DNA of 34,563 bases from Patescibacteria group bacterium (GCA_018826545.1 JAHKAL010000050.1:1-34563); one strand, 5' to 3'; positions 20,111-28,895 are shown, numbered from the stretch's first letter. The notes: generated by a model from the sequence alone, not told the origin. Made by a program: numbers and translations.

Positions 20111-20806
20111 TTATTCAAAAGGATTTATCCTTTCGCTAGGTACTGAAGGATAAATTGTTGAAAAAGGAGGTAGAGTTAATTCGGATATTTTAGTTATCAT
20201 ATTAAGCTCCTCTTCAGTAAAATCACTTAAGGGTTGAGTTATCGCAGGAATTTTAGTAGGGTAGGGAGCCCAATAACTTCTCAGAGTTACTGATGCTCTG
20301 TACATTCCTGATGACTGATTAAGTTCAAGTTTCTCACAACTTACAATTGGCGCAAAATTTTCTATGACTTTAAAAAAAGAAATAATATTTTCCAAACTTC
20401 CATTCAAGTCAAAATTCAAGTCAACCCTAGAATATGTTTTCCCTTTGGACTCGGAACCCCCTTTAAGATTTTCTACATATAGACCGCTAAAGGAAGATTG
20501 GTTTTTAATTTGATAAATTACTGAAAGAGCGGGATTAGTGTCAGGAAGGGCAAGTGAAAAAAATTGTATATCATCTGACAGAGTTTGTGAAACTACAGAT
20601 AAAGTTTCTTTCTTTTTTTGAAGAATTGATATAGTTTTTCCAATATCTTTTATTTGTTTTCTTTGTTCGGTAATTTTATTAAAACCAATTTTACTAGTAA
20701 ATAAAAAACAAAAGACAATTCCAATAAGAGATAAAAGTGGTATACCCAATCTTTTTAAATTTGGCGATATTACTTTAAAAGTTGCTATTTTCCCCTGTTT
20801 TTTCAT
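20111..20806 (-). CDS. pilO: Type IV pilus assembly protein PilO-like
   Basis: Inner-membrane component of the PilMNOP alignment complex. The 231 residues have a short cytoplasmic tail, one membrane helix (about 20-40), a coiled-coil stretch (about 45-75) and a periplasmic-type domain with 'NFDLNGSLENIISFFKVIE', characteristic of PilO/GspM ferredoxin-like folds. Sequence conservation in this family is low, so the call leans on order after pilM and pilN. Last gene of the pilus cluster in the direction of transcription. Confidence 0.8.
   Translation of the reverse strand: MKKQGKIATFKVISPNLKRLGIPLLSLIGIVFCFLFTSKIGFNKITEQRKQIKDIGKTISILQKKKETLSVVSQTLSDDIQFFSLALPDTNPALSVIYQIKNQSSFSGLYVENLKGGSESKGKTYSRVDLNFDLNGSLENIISFFKVIENFAPIVSCEKLELNQSSGMYRASVTLRSYWAPYPTKIPAITQPLSDFTEEELNMITKISELTLPPFSTIYPSVPSERINPFE
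20123..20155. repeat. Perfect 10-bp inverted repeat near the khpA/pilO convergence
   Basis: ATTTATCCTT (20123-20132) and AAGGATAAAT (20146-20155) are exact complements around a 13-base loop, inside the last codons of pilO. No T tract follows on either strand, so it is not a standard terminator. It could be an RNA 3'-end stabiliser for either convergent transcript. Confidence 0.5.
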
Positions 20807-20808
20807 AT

Positions 20809-21339
20809 TTAGTCTACATATCCTTCAAAAGTAATCCTAAATCCATAGTTAGGATTAAAAGAAAAATTTTTAAGTCTTATGGTCTTATAGATATCCGAAG
20901 AAACAAGATAGACCATAAATTTAGAAACAGATAAAGAGGAGTAAGCTTCTGTGGTAACTTCACTTTTTGCTGAAGAAATTTTAGCATCTTTAATTAAAAC
21001 TCCTTCGGATAAATTTATACTAAGTTCTTCAAAACTCTCAAGTGGTTTTTTAATACCTTGCAGTTTCCAAATATCTTTAATCTTGGCCATTCTATCTTTG
21101 GCAAGAATAACTTGCTGCTCCGTCTTTTGATATTCATTTATTTCCTTGGAAAGGATATCCTTTTGGGTATTTAAAGTTTTGATCTTTGAATTATCAATAA
21201 TAAAAATGCCCAAGAAAGTTAAAATAGAGATTAAAAAAACAGCAACTACAACATATAAAACTTTAGTCAAAATATTAACCAGTCTTAAAAGGGATTTTTT
21301 AGGAGATAAATCAGGGGGTAAAAGATTAATTTTTGGCAT
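20809..21339 (-). CDS. pilN: Type IV pilus assembly protein PilN-like
   Basis: The 176-residue protein starts 'MPKINLLPPDLSPKK', the conserved cytoplasmic INLLP motif by which PilN binds PilM, followed by one membrane helix (about 28-52), a coiled coil and a periplasmic-type domain. It sits between pilM and pilO with 2- to 12-base gaps, the standard order. Confidence 0.88.
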   Translation of the reverse strand: MPKINLLPPDLSPKKSLLRLVNILTKVLYVVVAVFLISILTFLGIFIIDNSKIKTLNTQKDILSKEINEYQKTEQQVILAKDRMAKIKDIWKLQGIKKPLESFEELSINLSEGVLIKDAKISSAKSEVTTEAYSSLSVSKFMVYLVSSDIYKTIRLKNFSFNPNYGFRITFEGYVD

Positions 21340-21351
21340 ATAAAATTTTTA

Positions 21352-22368
21352 TTAAATATCCGTCATAGCTAAACCAACAGCAATTGAATATAAAGGAGCA
21401 TATGGTGCAACTACTTTAGAAACCTCGGGAGTTAGACTAACTCTGGAAAAAGGATTTCCAACAACTATTTCCAAACCTAATGCCTTACTTAAATAAGAAA
21501 CAGCTTCAGGTAGCCCCGAAGATCCACCAGAAAGAATAACAGCCGAAGGAGCATCTCCTTTTTCTTCGGTTTGATAATAATAAATTGCTTTCTTAATTTC
21601 ATCAGAAACCAAACGAACAATAGGATCAAGTGCACCTTTTATTTTTCCTTCAAGTTGTGAAGAAGAAAGTCCATAAGCTTTTTTATATTCTTCCGCCTGC
21701 TGAGGGGTAACATTAAGATTTTGGGCAACAGCTCGAGTAAAAGCATTTCCCGCAGTGGGAATTGAACGAGAAAAAGAAAGAATCCCTTTATCACAAATGG
21801 CTATGTCGGTGGAGCTTGCACCAAAATCAATAATTAAAGAAACTCTATCTTTTGGTGCTAAAACTCTACTTAAAGCTAAAAGTTCTGTCTCTGCTTTAAT
21901 AGTATTTAAGCCCGCACTTTGAAGAAGTTTTACATAAATCTCAACCAAGTTCCTAGAAACTGCAACAAGTAAAACCTTTACACCAGAACCAACTTCTCTT
22001 TCATTTCTCGAAATTATCTGATGTTGAATTATTGCTTCAGAAATTGGAATCGGAATATATTGTTCTGCTTCCCATTTGATTGCTGATGCAATCTCTTGAT
22101 CTGTAAGGAGAGGAAACTTAATTATTCTTGTAAATACTTTTTCCTCAGGAATTGCAATAGTAACATCTTTTGAAGAAATTTGAGCCTCTTTGTGGAGTTT
22201 TTTTATAACTTGAGCTAAATCACCAAGTTCTTTTTCCTCCTTAAATCTATCTGGAGAAGCACCCTTAAAACCAATAATACCAGAACCGCTAAGCTTGAAA
22301 GAATTTCCTTCTTTTTTAAGCTCAACAATTTTAATTGTTTTAGATCCTATATCAAGTCCAACACCCAT
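21352..22368 (-). CDS. pilM: Type IV pilus assembly ATPase-fold protein PilM
   Basis: Actin/FtsA-like cytoplasmic protein that docks PilN and links it to the pilus machine. The 338 residues show the phosphate-binding loops 'VGLDIGSKTIKIVEL' (N-terminus) and 'LIIDFGASSTDIAI' (about 180), plus the adenosine motif 'AVILSGGSSGLPEAVSYL' (about 275). TATAAT lies 15 bases before the ATG (22384-22389 on the minus strand), without a good -35. The 106-base gap before the PilX-like gene is the largest between genes in this cluster apart from none other over 80. Confidence 0.92.
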   Translation of the reverse strand: MGVGLDIGSKTIKIVELKKEGNSFKLSGSGIIGFKGASPDRFKEEKELGDLAQVIKKLHKEAQISSKDVTIAIPEEKVFTRIIKFPLLTDQEIASAIKWEAEQYIPIPISEAIIQHQIISRNEREVGSGVKVLLVAVSRNLVEIYVKLLQSAGLNTIKAETELLALSRVLAPKDRVSLIIDFGASSTDIAICDKGILSFSRSIPTAGNAFTRAVAQNLNVTPQQAEEYKKAYGLSSSQLEGKIKGALDPIVRLVSDEIKKAIYYYQTEEKGDAPSAVILSGGSSGLPEAVSYLSKALGLEIVVGNPFSRVSLTPEVSKVVAPYAPLYSIAVGLAMTDI

Positions 22369-22474
22369 AGGCAGATTAAATTAATTATAGCTGAATTTTA
22401 GTTTAATATCATGAAAGATTCTGGTCAATGGAGAGAAAAACTAATCAAGATTTACTTCTGTAAAACAAGCCTCA

Positions 22475-23368
22475 TTACTTAACCACTTCATTCAAACTAA
22501 ATATTGCGGACTCAAAAATTGGTGGAATTTTTGCATAAGGTTCAAACACTTTAATTTTTCTATTTGCATCCCCAGAAGAACCAAAAGAATCTATTAAATT
22601 TCCTTGGGAAGGTAAAACCTTATTACCAGGATAGTTGGCAAATATACCAATAGAATTAGCCTCAGAAGTATTATAAATTGAACGAATATTCATAAATTGA
22701 AGACCATTTTGCTGACTGTAAACATTTGCTGGAATACCTAAATCATTAAAAACTAATATCTTTTGAAATTGATAATTTTCTCCTGCTATGTTGCAAGTTC
22801 CAGGATCAGGTTCACTGAAAGAATTAGATAACCTTCTACTGGAATTTGGATCCACCGCCTCACGAGCAATTGTTGTTGTTGAATAATCACCAACTACCGA
22901 AGTGTAAAAAATACTAAGTTCAAGAGCTGGAGTTTGTCCAGAATCCAAAGCACTACCTTCTTTGCCCCAACAAATCTTAATTGTGTTTCCTGTAAAACAA
23001 GGTTTTTCCTCTGAACATATAAAACCATTATTCTCATCATGGACAACAAACCAAATTGTTATAGATTCTCCTGAAAATAAAAAGGAAGGGTAATTAAATT
23101 CTTTTTCTCCTTCTGCTACAGCAGATACTCCTACATTATAGGAAGCATTTCCAATTTCGGTTGAACCGATACTGGATCCTATTATTAAGGCTTGTTCAAC
23201 TCCAGCCTCGGCTGCAGAAAAAGCTCTTAGCGAATCTTCATCTTGAGAAGAAACTGATACATCTGTTATTGACCGAGCCAATATTGAAAGAACTACTACC
23301 AAAACTACTGACATTGAAAGTAAAACTATTAGAAGAGCTTGTCCTTTCTGTAATTTCTTTTTATTCAT
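22475..23368 (-). CDS. PilX/PulK-like minor pilus protein
   Basis: A 297-residue protein with an N-terminal hydrophobic segment 'KGQALLIVLLSMSVVLVVVL' and then 'DSLRAFSAAEAGVEQAL', the pattern of the PilX N-terminal domain and of GspK-type proteins that cap pseudopilus tips. It lacks the canonical GFTLIE prepilin site; the analogous position reads KGQALL, as is common in this family. The remainder is a large Ser/Asn-rich extracellular domain with cysteines. Located with the minor pilins, which fits a tip-complex role. Confidence 0.75.
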   Translation of the reverse strand: MNKKKLQKGQALLIVLLSMSVVLVVVLSILARSITDVSVSSQDEDSLRAFSAAEAGVEQALIIGSSIGSTEIGNASYNVGVSAVAEGEKEFNYPSFLFSGESITIWFVVHDENNGFICSEEKPCFTGNTIKICWGKEGSALDSGQTPALELSIFYTSVVGDYSTTTIAREAVDPNSSRRLSNSFSEPDPGTCNIAGENYQFQKILVFNDLGIPANVYSQQNGLQFMNIRSIYNTSEANSIGIFANYPGNKVLPSQGNLIDSFGSSGDANRKIKVFEPYAKIPPIFESAIFSLNEVVK

Positions 23369-23416
23369 CTTAAATTAAGTGTAACAATTAATAATACTTC
23401 AAATCAATTTTTTAGT

Positions 23417-23917
23417 TTAATTATTTCTCAAATAGATTTTTGTAGTTGATGAAAACCTTCCTCTTTCAACTAGACTGGAATTTGTATCTTCTGCAACTAT
23501 AGTTATAGTAACTGAAGGAGAATTTCCGGATGTTCCTTCAATACATTCAAAAGAACAACCTGTAATATCAATCTCTTCTGTATTTAATCTCCCAGATCCT
23601 GAAGCTATATAACCTAAAACATCAGAACTCTCGCAACTAAAACTTCCTAAATTTCCATCCTCATCCATATATTCAATAAGTGAAGTATCTTCTGGATTTG
23701 GACAATTTGTAATAGATTGAGCACTTCTTAACTGCCTTTGAATTATTGAAAGAAAATAATTAACATTATCTCTTATTTTAATAGAGGAACTACTTTTGTT
23801 TGTGCTCCTAAGAGTCAAAAAAACTATACTCGTTACAAGAACCCCTAATATTGTAAACACTGTAATAGTGACTAAAATCTCAATTAAAGATAATCCTTTT
23901 TTATTTTTTTCTTTCAT
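23417..23917 (-). CDS. Minor pseudopilin, PilW/GspJ-like
   Basis: A 166-residue prepilin. 'KKGLSLIEILVTITVFTILG' has the glycine cleavage site, +5 glutamate and the hydrophobic helix. 'INYFLSIIQRQLRSAQS'-type helix follows and the C-terminus is beta-rich with paired cysteines, as in minor pilins of the PilW/GspJ group. Starts 3 bases after the stop of the next upstream gene. Confidence 0.82.
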   Translation of the reverse strand: MKEKNKKGLSLIEILVTITVFTILGVLVTSIVFLTLRSTNKSSSSIKIRDNVNYFLSIIQRQLRSAQSITNCPNPEDTSLIEYMDEDGNLGSFSCESSDVLGYIASGSGRLNTEEIDITGCSFECIEGTSGNSPSVTITIVAEDTNSSLVERGRFSSTTKIYLRNN

Positions 23918-23920
23918 TAG

Positions 23921-24361
23921 TTAATGCCAATTAGTTAGGTAAGTCGACGAATTTATTTCATGATATCCACCTGCATCTATCCAATAAATTCTAACAGTAA
24001 CTTCAATAGTAGATTGATCAACCAAAGAAAAATCAACCTCCCTTTTTAAAAAAGTATCTGAAATATATTCTTCACTGTTACAATTTCTGCTATTTGCAGT
24101 ATCCCAATTAAGCTCAGGAAGACACCATGTCAAACTTTCTGCTCTTTGAGAAAAATCATCCCATGAATTATCTCTTTCACCCCTTAACCATTCAAGAGTT
24201 GTTTCAGAAAGCCTTGTTGAAAACGTTTGGTTTTTTGAAAAGGAACTATTAGTTATCGAAATGCTAGCAGCTGCAACAACTGTAACCATTATTAAAGTTA
24301 TAAGACCAAGTGCCAATACAACCTCCATAAGAGATTGACCTAAAATATTCCTTTTTTTCAT
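23921..24361 (-). CDS. Minor pseudopilin, PilV/GspI-like
   Basis: A 146-residue prepilin-type protein: 'ILGQSLMEVVLALGLITLIM' has glycine before the cleavage point and +5 Glu, although F(+1) is replaced by Q. The globular part contains 'LEWLRGERDNSWDDF', typical of the PilV group. Its start overlaps the stop of the preceding GspH-like gene by 4 bases, so the two are translationally coupled. Confidence 0.8.
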   Translation of the reverse strand: MKKRNILGQSLMEVVLALGLITLIMVTVVAAASISITNSSFSKNQTFSTRLSETTLEWLRGERDNSWDDFSQRAESLTWCLPELNWDTANSRNCNSEEYISDTFLKREVDFSLVDQSTIEVTVRIYWIDAGGYHEINSSTYLTNWH

Positions 24362-24834
24362 TTTATTTCTCCTGACTTAGTAATATATATAGAAGAAATA
24401 TTTCCAGTACTTTCTTGGATTATTTGAACTTCAATATCAGAAGATAAATTAGTACCTTTGCTTAGAACTTTAAAAAAAATAGAATTGTAAGAAACAAAAG
24501 ATAAATCATCTTGCACATCCACATCTTTTATTTCAACTGTTCCTCCAGAACATAGAGCTTCTACTTTATAACTTTGATTTGATATGATTTTAAAATTATA
24601 ACCACTTAAAGTATTAGGACTATCACAAAAGACATTGTTTGGTTTTTCACCAGATATAGACATTTCTCTTGCCAAAGATAAATCTCCTTTAACTTTTCTA
24701 GTAAATGAAACCAAAACTTGTCTTCTTGAGTACTTCCTAAAACTAGCATATCCAATGGAAAAAAGAATTGACATTATAATCATTCCTACAAGAAGCTCGA
24801 TTAATGTGTAACCTTTGTTTTGAAGTTCAGACAT
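24358..24834 (-). CDS. Minor pseudopilin, GspH/FimT-like
   Basis: A 158-residue prepilin: 'NKGYTLIELLVGMIIMSILF' with Tyr in place of Phe at +1, then 'RRQVLVSFTRKVKGDLSLAR', the GspH/FimT pattern ('l...l..aR..A'). Together with the two genes after it and the PilX-like gene it forms a H-I-J-K style set that would prime pilus assembly. Confidence 0.82.
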   Translation of the reverse strand: MSELQNKGYTLIELLVGMIIMSILFSIGYASFRKYSRRQVLVSFTRKVKGDLSLAREMSISGEKPNNVFCDSPNTLSGYNFKIISNQSYKVEALCSGGTVEIKDVDVQDDLSFVSYNSIFFKVLSKGTNLSSDIEVQIIQESTGNISSIYITKSGEIK

Positions 24835-24875
24835 TACTTAAATATACAACATTAAAGATGCTTAAATATAAAAAC

Positions 24876-25340
24876 TTAAGGATTTTCTACCTTATAGTTA
24901 CAAGTTTCACCACAATTTGAACTTCCTCCGCATGTTACGCTAGTTCCTGTAACATTCTCTAAAGAAGTACATATCTCATAAGTTATTCCATCTGAAAAAT
25001 ACCTATAAGTTCTTGTTGGATCCTGTGGATCTGTCGGAACATTATTAATATATTCATTATCGATTAAACAGGAATCAGTGCTATCATTCCCAATAAGGGT
25101 GGTAGTGCCAAGTAAATCTGAAGTAGGGTATTCTCCACAATCTGCTCTATATATTTCAATACCAGATCGAATCAATTCTAAATCAGATTTTCTTTTTGCA
25201 TCACGTCCAGATTTTTTAGAGTTCTGAAAAGAAAAAAGGGATAATCCCATAAGAATCCCGATTATAGAGACCACAACTAAAAGTTCAATTAAAGTAAAAC
25301 CTTTATTTTTATCCATAAATAATTTATTTTTCAACTTCAT
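24876..25340 (-). CDS. Type IV pilin-like protein (paralogue 1)
   Basis: A 154-residue prepilin with 'KGFTLIELLVVVSIIGILMG' and, after the helix, 'SGRDAKRKSDLELI', the shared motif of the local pilin family. The globular domain has 'ADCGEYPTSD' and six cysteines toward the end ('CGGSSNCGETC'). A start at ATG 25316 would shorten the leader to a more typical length; neither site has a Shine-Dalgarno, so the start is open. Confidence 0.85.
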   Translation of the reverse strand: MKLKNKLFMDKNKGFTLIELLVVVSIIGILMGLSLFSFQNSKKSGRDAKRKSDLELIRSGIEIYRADCGEYPTSDLLGTTTLIGNDSTDSCLIDNEYINNVPTDPQDPTRTYRYFSDGITYEICTSLENVTGTSVTCGGSSNCGETCNYKVENP

Positions 25341-25347
25341 AGTTTGT

Positions 25348-25791
25348 TTATATTGGACAATTTACACTTGTAGGTACACTTGTAACAGCACCCACCATTC
25401 CAGATGAACAGATAACCCAATATCCATCAGCTGACTCTGATTCAAACCATAAAAGATAATCAGTCGCATCATTTGCAGAACCCCCTGAACCATTGGAGAT
25501 ATAAGAATAGCTATAATTTGGCTCTTTCGGATCATCTGGACAAGTCCCAGAAATGTCAAAACTACTACACATTGAAGAAGGTGAAATAGTAGATGTTTTC
25601 GAAGGATAAAGACTATTGTGTTGATTAGCAAAATTTTCCAAAGCAGTTTGATATTGTTTTAAGTCAGATTTCCTTTGAGTGTCTCTTGCTTGTTTTTGTG
25701 AAGGGCCAAAAGAAACCAAAGCCAAAGCAGCAAGTACTCCAATTATAGAAATCACTACTAATAATTCAATTAAAGTAAAACCTTTTTTCAT
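25348..25791 (-). CDS. Type IV pilin-like protein (paralogue 2)
   Basis: A 147-residue prepilin that starts 'MKKGFTLIELLVVISIIGVL' with a very short basic leader, then 'RDTQRKSDLKQYQTALENFA'. I chose ATG 25791 because it overlaps the stop of the upstream paralogue by 4 bases (ATGA); a TTG-type start at 25827 would add 12 residues without need. The extracellular part is Ser/Tyr-rich with four cysteines. Confidence 0.87.
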   Translation of the reverse strand: MKKGFTLIELLVVISIIGVLAALALVSFGPSQKQARDTQRKSDLKQYQTALENFANQHNSLYPSKTSTISPSSMCSSFDISGTCPDDPKEPNYSYSYISNGSGGSANDATDYLLWFESESADGYWVICSSGMVGAVTSVPTSVNCPI

Positions 25792-26255
25792 TGTATTATT
25801 TGATACATCCAACCTGTTGAACACCAAGAAACATCATCTGTAATAACTCCCTTATCATCACTTTTATTTTCCAAGCAAGATGAAAGTGTAAAAGATTCAT
25901 TATCTGTCTCAACTTGATATTTATAACTTTGACCATCTAGAGGATCATTGGGAAGAACAACCATATAAGTTGTTGATCCAGAAGTCCATTCCTCAGTCCA
26001 TTCACAGGCAGTTGTACCGCCAGTTCCACAACCTAAAATCTGCCCCGAAGAATTATTTCCTGGGAAACCCATCTTATCGTTATAGTAAAGCCTAAGACCA
26101 GTTCTTATGTTATAAAGGTCAGATTTTCTTTGAGCATCTCTTCCTCTTTCTCTTGCCGCATTTAAATTGGCAGATATTAAAGTAGTTATTATCCCAATTA
26201 TAGAAATAACAACCAAAAGTTCTATTAAAGTAAAACCTTTGTTTTTAAATTTCAT
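25788..26255 (-). CDS. Type IV pilin-like protein (paralogue 3)
   Basis: A 155-residue prepilin: 'KNKGFTLIELLVVISIIGII', then 'RERGRDAQRKSDLYNIRTGL' and 'YYNDKMGFPG'. Four or more cysteines lie in the globular domain. 'PNDPLDGQSYKYQV' near residue 105 resembles the 'DPxxxxxYxY' strand shared by several neighbours and by bacterial pseudopilins of the GspG type, where this region binds calcium. Confidence 0.88.
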   Translation of the reverse strand: MKFKNKGFTLIELLVVISIIGIITTLISANLNAARERGRDAQRKSDLYNIRTGLRLYYNDKMGFPGNNSSGQILGCGTGGTTACEWTEEWTSGSTTYMVVLPNDPLDGQSYKYQVETDNESFTLSSCLENKSDDKGVITDDVSWCSTGWMYQIIQ

Positions 26256-26288
26256 AACTCTACCTTTTAGTATACGAGAAATTATTCA

Positions 26289-26837
26289 TCAAATTTCATC
26301 AAATGAAGTATTCGAACTCGTAATTGAAAAATTGCAAGTTATATTATTTCCACATTGATAGGAAACTGGCGAATTTAAACAATCTCCTCCCAAGCAATCC
26401 TGATCTTGACTGTTTTCTAGTCTTGCAAAAAGTTGGAATTTTTTACTATTCCCACTAGGAAGTCTGTAATAATAATCATAACCAGTTACAGGATCATCTG
26501 GTACTTTTTTAAAATACATAGTTCTTTCTGTTGCTGTTCCTGGATACACATCAACAAATTTACTAACACCCCAATTACAAGCAATTCCGTCTCCACCTTT
26601 TTCGTAAGGACAAGCCATAATTTTCCCTTGTCCATCCGCTGGAGGATAAAAGCCATAGTCATTAAAAAAAAGTTCCAATGCATTGGCAATTTGTTTTAAA
26701 TCAGATTTTCTTTGAGCATCTCTTCCTCTTGCTTGAGCCGTTCTAAATGCAGTACCAATTAAAGTAACTAAAACTCCTAAAATTGCCATTACCACTAAAA
26801 GTTCAACTAATGTAAAACCTTTATTTATTTTTTTCAT
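26289..26837 (-). CDS. Type IV pilin-like protein (paralogue 4)
   Basis: A 182-residue prepilin starting 'MKKINKGFTLVELLVVMAIL', then 'GRDAQRKSDLKQIANALELF' and 'FNDYGFYPP'. AAGG lies about 8 bases before ATG 26837, which supports this start over one 36 bases upstream. The domain contains 'VPDDPVTGYDYYYRLPSG' and 'QLFARLEN', the same strands seen in the atypical 193-residue neighbour that precedes it in the operon. Confidence 0.87.
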   Translation of the reverse strand: MKKINKGFTLVELLVVMAILGVLVTLIGTAFRTAQARGRDAQRKSDLKQIANALELFFNDYGFYPPADGQGKIMACPYEKGGDGIACNWGVSKFVDVYPGTATERTMYFKKVPDDPVTGYDYYYRLPSGNSKKFQLFARLENSQDQDCLGGDCLNSPVSYQCGNNITCNFSITSSNTSFDEI

Positions 26838-26838
26838 T

Positions 26839-27420
26839 TTATTTACCTTTTTCTTCCAATAATTGATTTTCATATTCCTGAATACTTATATCAACAGGAG
26901 TACTGCTAAAAGCTCTTCCGTAATTACAAATTTCATTTCCACACATAATTGCTCTTGCTTCAACTTTAGGATTATATTCCGCTTCATCTTTGCCTTCTAA
27001 GTGTGCCAGAAGTTGATACCTTTTTCCATTGGATAAATAAATAAAAGATACTCCGTCTAAATTTTTCGGGTCTATTGGAATAGGACTCATAAAGACAGGA
27101 TTGTCGAAATCGGAAAAATCAGACAAATCGTTTTTACCCCAATCACAAACCTTGATATTGACCCAAGTTTGTTTTTCTTCATCAAAATAAGTATCACTAC
27201 CTTTACATGCCAAAATCTTGCTGTCAGAAGAGCTTAAAGGAAACATACCAGTTGCATGATTATAATTTTCTAAAGCGGATTGAAGTGTTCCTAAATCATT
27301 TTTTCTTTGATTGTCTCTTGCCCTTCTTATACTTACTCTAAAATTAAAAAATGAAACGAAGGCAATTAAAAAAAGAATAATACCTACAATCCTAGTTTCC
27401 TCTTTACTAAAAAACTTCAT
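26839..27420 (-). CDS. Pilin-like protein lacking a prepilin cleavage site
   Basis: A 193-residue relative of the neighbouring pilins: it shares 'RRARDNQRKNDLGTLQSALE' after the membrane helix, 'YNHATGMFPL', a 'PIPIDPKNLDGVSFIYLSNG' strand region and 'YQLLAHLEG'. But the start 'MKFFSKEETRIVGIILFLIA' has no Gly-Phe processing site, so PilD should not cut it and it would stay anchored by its N-terminal helix (about 10-28). It probably acts as a membrane-bound scaffold or regulator, or is a decaying pilin. The open frame and intact domain argue against simple decay. Confidence 0.7.
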   Translation of the reverse strand: MKFFSKEETRIVGIILFLIAFVSFFNFRVSIRRARDNQRKNDLGTLQSALENYNHATGMFPLSSSDSKILACKGSDTYFDEEKQTWVNIKVCDWGKNDLSDFSDFDNPVFMSPIPIDPKNLDGVSFIYLSNGKRYQLLAHLEGKDEAEYNPKVEARAIMCGNEICNYGRAFSSTPVDISIQEYENQLLEEKGK

Positions 27421-27480
27421 ATTTTTTAAAATTTTAGCCTCTTTATTTTATAATATTTTTTATTCTTTTTTTCTCTTTAG

Positions 27481-28146
27481 CTAAAGCTCCCAGTTTTTAC
27501 ACTCTCGTAATATATCTCCACACCAGCCATAACAAGTAGAATTTTCGAAATGTGGGTCACATTCAGGCCCAGGTCTTTCAGGATCCCAAAGTATTTTCTC
27601 ACAAACTCCATTAATGCAACCATAATAATTGACAGCTGGAGGTTCTGAAGGAACAGATGTTTCAGGTGGAACCCCCACAATTGGATCGGGTGCATTAGGA
27701 CTCGAAACAAAAAAATTGTATGCATAATATGGACCACAACCATAAGTACAACCAATTTTTTCTATATCTTTGTCTTTTGTATTTTCCAAATTAATGTAAA
27801 TCCTATACCAGGATGGGCATGTTCCCTCTACTTCAACAACATATGAAGCATCAGTTGTTGGATCACAAGGGATTTTACTTAAGTAAGGTTTTAAACCTGT
27901 ACCAGGTTTACAGATAACTAAATCAACAGTAGGGTAGCAATCATTATCCTTCTCATATTCCTCCATTGCAATTGTAATGCTATGAACATCTCCTTTTCTT
28001 TTAGCATCATTTCCTTTAAAAATTTGATTTCTTAAATAGAAAATCACTAAAGCAGCTAAAAAAACAATTATCGATACTACGATTAAAAGTTCAGTTAAAG
28101 TAAATCCTTTTTTATTTCTTTTATTTAAAAAAACGGCATTATCCAT
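27481..28146 (-). CDS. Cysteine-rich type IV pilin-like protein (paralogue 5)
   Basis: A 221-residue prepilin: 'NKKGFTLTELLIVVSIIVFL' and 'GNDAKRKGDVHSITIAMEEY'. It has a 'DCYPT' segment and a C-terminal extension with a Pro/Ser linker ('PPETSVPSEPPA') and a compact cysteine-rich module ('YGCINGVCEKILWD', 'CYGWCGDILREC'). That separate module may be an adhesive or carbohydrate-binding tip, by inference only. Its first 22 bases overlap the end of pilD. Confidence 0.85.
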   Translation of the reverse strand: MDNAVFLNKRNKKGFTLTELLIVVSIIVFLAALVIFYLRNQIFKGNDAKRKGDVHSITIAMEEYEKDNDCYPTVDLVICKPGTGLKPYLSKIPCDPTTDASYVVEVEGTCPSWYRIYINLENTKDKDIEKIGCTYGCGPYYAYNFFVSSPNAPDPIVGVPPETSVPSEPPAVNYYGCINGVCEKILWDPERPGPECDPHFENSTCYGWCGDILRECKNWEL

Positions 28147-28880
28147 TTAAGTAAAGTCTGTCCCCAAATAAGAGTAATTAAAAAAGATACTCCTAAAAAG
28201 GGCCCAAAGGCTATTTCTTTACCAAACTTAGCCTTCTTAACTAAAATTAGTATGACTCCTACAAAACTTCCCGTCAAGAAACTTAAAAATAACCAGAGAA
28301 TGTTAAAAGGAAAAAGTAAAAATGTCGCTGGAAAAAGAGTAAATTTTACATCACCAAGCCCCATTCCTTTACCTTTAGTTAAAAGATGCAATAAAAGCAT
28401 AAAGGAAGAAAGAGAAAATCCTCCCAATAGATGTTGAAAACTATTCGCATTATCAAAAAATATAATATAAAAAAAGCTAACTGTTAACCCTAAAAATATT
28501 AACTCATCAGGAATTATTCCTTCTTCTAAATCAATTATGACAACTGAAGCAATTAAAAGATAAAAAAATAAAAATAAAATTACCTTAAATAAATCAGCCT
28601 GATAATTAAAATAGATCAAAACGAAGGATATTGAACTTATAACTTCTATTAGGGGATAACGAAAAGATATCTTCTTTTTACAATGCCTACAATTTCCTTT
28701 TAAAAAAATAAAAGAGAGTAGGGGAATGTTATCAAACCAGTTTATTTGTTTTTTACACTTTGGACAAAAAGATCTACCTTTTACAAATGGAATTTTTTTA
28801 GGAAAACGGTAAGTGAATACTCCCAGAAATGACCCAAAAATTAAGCCTAAAAGAATAACAATAAAAAAGTTTAAAAACAT
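28125..28880 (-). CDS. pilD: Prepilin peptidase PilD (type 4 leader peptidase)
   Basis: Polytopic membrane protease that removes the basic leader of prepilins and usually N-methylates the new N-terminus. The 251 residues carry the zinc-binding pair C39/C42 and C64/C67 ('FCPKCKKQINWFDNIPLLSF', 'GNCRHCKKKISFRYPLIE') and both catalytic aspartates, D117 in 'DLEEGIIPDE' and D177 in 'GMGLGDVK'. About seven membrane helices. It serves all the GFTLIEL proteins around it. It follows the major pilin gene after a terminator-like hairpin. Confidence 0.95.
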   Translation of the reverse strand: MFLNFFIVILLGLIFGSFLGVFTYRFPKKIPFVKGRSFCPKCKKQINWFDNIPLLSFIFLKGNCRHCKKKISFRYPLIEVISSISFVLIYFNYQADLFKVILFLFFYLLIASVVIIDLEEGIIPDELIFLGLTVSFFYIIFFDNANSFQHLLGGFSLSSFMLLLHLLTKGKGMGLGDVKFTLFPATFLLFPFNILWLFLSFLTGSFVGVILILVKKAKFGKEIAFGPFLGVSFLITLIWGQTLLKWIMPFF

Positions 28881-28895
28881 AAAATACTTTTCACT

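Noticed and set aside
20123..20155. The 10-bp inverted repeat as a bidirectional intrinsic terminator
   Set aside because: The stem is AT-rich and has no T tract on either strand, so termination is not supported.
22411..22482. A 23-codon plus-strand ORF (MKDSGQWREKLIKIYFCKTS...) in the gap between pilM and the PilX-like gene
   Set aside because: It has Trp, Tyr, Phe and Cys like a leader peptide but no terminator or alternative stems follow, it lies antisense to the pilus operon and it runs into the end of the PilX-like gene.
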